Assembly: GCF_036250695.1 (NCBI RefSeq)
Contig: NZ_CP109427.1
Coordinates: forward strand, 7,316,001 to 7,380,000
DNA from: Streptomyces sp. NBC_01497
Lineage (GTDB): Bacteria > Actinomycetota > Actinomycetes > Streptomycetales > Streptomycetaceae
DNA length: 64,000 nt
Reading direction: 5' to 3'
The translations under genes were made by a program, and so were the position numbers. Position 1 is the stretch's first letter. Every line of letters begins with the position of its first letter. The notes beneath the pieces were generated by a model, which was not told the origin of the DNA, ran no database searches, and was given only the letters and a program-made list of their open reading frames with translations. Below, one piece after another: positions 61,782-64,000 of this stretch.

Positions 61782-62717
61782 TCAGCCCAGGGCGTGCAGT
61801 CCCGGCACCAGCGCCACGATCAGCGGCACTGCGGGGACCAGCGCCGCGGCGGCCGTCAGGCGCAGGCGACGGCCCGGCGCGAGCCTCGGCACCGGGGACA
61901 GCAGCCGGTTCACGCGCTGCGGCAGCTCCGCGTCCGCGGCCGGAGCCGGCCCGAACACGCCGCGCTCCTCGTTCAGTTCGACCAGGGCGAGAGCGATCGC
62001 CCGGTGCCCGTAGCGCCGCGAGGCCGAGTCGTCCGCCGCCAGCTCCACCAGCCGGTGGATCTCGTCGCGGAACGCGGCGAACACCGGGATCTGCGGGAAC
62101 CCGTTCGCCAGCGCGCCGGAGCAGTGCCGCAACCAGTCGTGGCGGGCGCGCGCGTGGCCCTCCTCGTGCGCGAGGACGGCGTCGAGCTGGCGGTCCTTGA
62201 GCCGGCGCAGCGCCGCCGTCGTGATCACCAGCTGCGGCGCCGCGCCCGGCAGCCACCAGGCGTCCGGCTTGTCGCCCTCCAGGACCACGAGGGGCTCCTC
62301 ACCCGGCACCTCGCCGGGCAGCACGGGGGAGCGGACCAGCAGCTCCCGGCGGCGCTGCACGCGCCGCCTGCGGGACCGGTGGATCTCCCGGGTCAGCATC
62401 GCGGCCGTCCACACCCCGCCGCTCGCCAGCACGATCGCGAGCGCCGCGGACCAGGGCCGGTGCCCGTCCAGCGCATAGGCCCTGGCCACACCCTCCGGAG
62501 CCGTCGCGAAGACATGTCCTCTGACGGAAGCCCAGGTGGCGGCGGCGCTGAAGAGCATCGACAGGGCGAAACTCAGCAGGACGGCGGCGACGACGCACTG
62601 CCAGACCCACAGCGCCACCACCGGCTCGCGCTCGCGCCAGTCGGCCCGCGACAGCAGCCGCGGTGCCACGACGGCGGCGAGCGCCCCGAGCAGCAACAGC
62701 GCCAGCGAGACCATCAT
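61782..62717 (-). CDS. M48/M56-type membrane zinc peptidase
   Basis: A 311-residue protein with N-terminal hydrophobic segments (MMVSLALLLLGALAAVVAP and AALAIVLASGGVWTAAML), a cytoplasmic basic stretch, then VLAHEEGHARARHDW with the zinc motif HEEGH at 184-188 and a third ligand likely in LVELAADDSAS. A C-terminal membrane segment follows. The layout is that of BlaR1/M56-like or HtpX-like peptidases of Streptomyces, which usually sit behind a BlaI-type repressor gene. None is present here on the upstream side. Confidence 0.88.
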   Translation of the reverse strand: MMVSLALLLLGALAAVVAPRLLSRADWREREPVVALWVWQCVVAAVLLSFALSMLFSAAATWASVRGHVFATAPEGVARAYALDGHRPWSAALAIVLASGGVWTAAMLTREIHRSRRRRVQRRRELLVRSPVLPGEVPGEEPLVVLEGDKPDAWWLPGAAPQLVITTAALRRLKDRQLDAVLAHEEGHARARHDWLRHCSGALANGFPQIPVFAAFRDEIHRLVELAADDSASRRYGHRAIALALVELNEERGVFGPAPAADAELPQRVNRLLSPVPRLAPGRRLRLTAAAALVPAVPLIVALVPGLHALG

Positions 62718-62991
62718 GGCCCCAGCCTATGAGGATCAAGGCACCCCGGATAAGGGCCCGGAGGGCACGTGACGCAGGACACTCCGCCCGCCGTCGGTCA
62801 GCGGCGGCCCGGCAACTCCCCTCATGTGCGGGCCTGTCGGCCCCCGTACGGACCTCGCGGCCCGGTCGCGGACGAGGTCCGGCGGGGCCCGGCGCACGGG
62901 AGCAGGGGAAGGGGGGGCGGGATGACCCGGCGGACGGGGCGGGGGACCGGAAGGTGTTCCGCGCGGCCGGGACGGCCGTCCGGAGCCGGCC

Positions 62992-63612
62992 TCACAGCGT
63001 GAGGAGCATGGCCAGCATCGCCGTCCCCATGGAGAGCCGGCACGCGAGCGCCAGCTCAGGACGGTCGCCCCAGCGCACCCCCCGCACCGGGCCGGGGCCG
63101 CCGGACGTCCCGGCGCTCCCGGCGCCGGCGGTGAGCGTCCCCGGCATGAGCCGCGCACCCGCCCACAGCACGTAGCCCGCGAAGTAGAGCAGCAGCAGTC
63201 CGGTGACCGCCGGCGACCCGGCCGCGCGCTCCGCGCCCATCCCGGCCATGCCGCTCATCCCCGCGTGGCCGGCCGGGGCGGCCGCCATCACCCACGCCAT
63301 GTAGACCATCGCCAGCATGCCGAGCAGATGGTGCAGGTGGTGGCCGGGACCCCCCCGGCGCAGCGCCATCGCCCCGCCCGCCGCGAGCGCGCCCGTCGCG
63401 AACACCGCCGCGTACGCCGTCCAGACCCAGCCGGGCGGGGCGATCACCGCGGCCGGCACCGCCATCGCGGCCATGCCGAAACCCATGAGGGCCTCGCCGC
63501 GCGCGGTGGCGCGCCGCTCCGGCGTCCTGCTGCGCGCGCGGAGCACGCAGTACGCCCCGGACGCCGCGCACAGCGCGACGAGCAGCCAACTCACCAACAA
63601 CGGTGCGTGCAT
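62992..63612 (-). CDS. DUF5134-like multi-pass membrane protein
   Basis: A 206-residue protein with about six hydrophobic segments beginning MHAPLLVSWLLVALCAASGA. It has a His-rich loop (GGPGHHLHHLLGMLAM) and a Met/Gly-rich loop (GHAGMSGMAGMG), both of which could bind copper. It resembles the DUF5134 family found in actinobacteria near copper-handling and peptidase genes. ATG 63612 is chosen as the codon directly before the first membrane segment; the longer frame has non-conserved sequence. The function is unknown. Confidence 0.75.
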   Translation of the reverse strand: MHAPLLVSWLLVALCAASGAYCVLRARSRTPERRATARGEALMGFGMAAMAVPAAVIAPPGWVWTAYAAVFATGALAAGGAMALRRGGPGHHLHHLLGMLAMVYMAWVMAAAPAGHAGMSGMAGMGAERAAGSPAVTGLLLLYFAGYVLWAGARLMPGTLTAGAGSAGTSGGPGPVRGVRWGDRPELALACRLSMGTAMLAMLLTL

Positions 63613-64000
63613 GGCGCGGCACTCTCCCCCGACGTGTCGGTACGGCCCAGCGGCGGCCTGCGCGGGGCAGTCGTTCCCAGGAAAGGGCTGCCCGGCCTGC
63701 TCGGCGCGCATACGAGCGCACGGGGACATCAGGGGGCGTGCCGGGCGGCGCTCGCGCCCCCGACGCTCTTTCCGTACCGGCGGTCAGGCTGCGAAGCCCG
63801 GCTCGTCCCGGGGCCTGGCGAGTGTCGACCCAGGCTTCCCGTGGACGCAGCGGAACAGCCTCGACACGGCGGTCTGCCGCGGTTCGACCCCCGCGACGCC
63901 GAGGGTTCCACGCGTGGCGGCACACACCGGGCTCGGCCCGGCGCGAGGGGCCCGCACGAGGCACGCGGCGCCGCCGCCGCCGGCCCTACCCGGAGGGAAG
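63613..64000. other. 390-base right edge, no firm gene
   Basis: A minus-strand frame enters from the right edge and stops near 63785 (TRGTLGVAGVEPRQTAVSRL and so on). It could be the end of a gene outside the window, but no family is recognisable. Confidence 0.3.

Overview
The window is very GC-rich, uses GTG and TTG starts freely, and carries Streptomyces-type families: a HicB-like ribbon-helix-helix regulator beside DUF4097 and a DrrAB-type exporter, a multidomain SpoIIE-type regulator, and many LacI, TetR, ArsR and HxlR regulators. It is most likely a chromosomal segment of a Streptomyces or close relative. No rRNA, tRNA or CRISPR array was found.

Layout. (1) 1-3000: the start of a CbiX-like protein running off the left edge, a BadF/NagK-type kinase, a decayed uracil-DNA glycosylase copy and, head-to-head with it, an intact ung. 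(2) 3200-4910: insertion-sequence debris (IS256 and IS481 remnants, an IS5 element with a broken transposase) and a cation/proton antiporter fragment. (3) 5060-8034: two small exported proteins and a histidine kinase/response regulator pair. (4) 8669-15636: a second decayed zone. A TetR gene and a short-chain dehydrogenase have both lost their 5' ends at one junction. It also holds a frameshifted IS701 element, an IS1182 remnant, membrane-protein and ABC-transporter fragments, and one intact secreted Asp-box protein.

(5) 15929-41753 is the centre of the window: about 26 kb of carbohydrate catabolism on the minus strand. A 16-cistron operon (36343 down to 15929) runs ABC importer, ROK kinase, SIS isomerase, GH38 and GH2 mannosidases, an unrecognised 666-residue protein, GH1, a 110-residue FAD-domain stub, FGGY kinase, YihT-like aldolase, Asp/Glu-racemase-like protein, OtnK-like kinase, OtnC-like aldolase and GH13. 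Ten of its fifteen junctions are 4-nt start/stop overlaps. A second operon just upstream encodes a two-domain metallo-beta-lactamase-fold protein, a GH31/GH36-like glycosidase and a LacI repressor. Both operons have near-identical tandem LacI-type operators (36431-36460 and 41724-41753). The glycosidases show no signal peptide, so oligosaccharides are probably imported and then cut and phosphorylated inside the cell. The exact substrate cannot be read from sequence; mannosidic or glucosidic oligosaccharides plus a phosphorylated ketose and a four-carbon acid sugar are the best inference.

(6) 42373-48180: IS110 and NIPSNAP remnants, an epoxide hydrolase, a second LacI regulator with palindromic sites, and a large PAS/GAF/PP2C/HATPase regulator whose phosphatase metal ligands look degraded. 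(7) 48823-54127: a TerC protein, a TMEM175-like remnant, and an operon of RHH regulator, DUF4097 protein and DrrAB-type ABC exporter, with an operator palindrome at its head and a 16-bp hairpin at its end. (8) 54430-63612: a PQQ-like lipoprotein, HxlR regulator, old yellow enzyme divergent from an ArsR regulator, a Streptomyces-type unknown protein, TetR regulator, HAD hydrolase, PAP2 phosphatase, M48/M56 membrane peptidase and a DUF5134-like membrane protein. The last 390 bases hold nothing firm.
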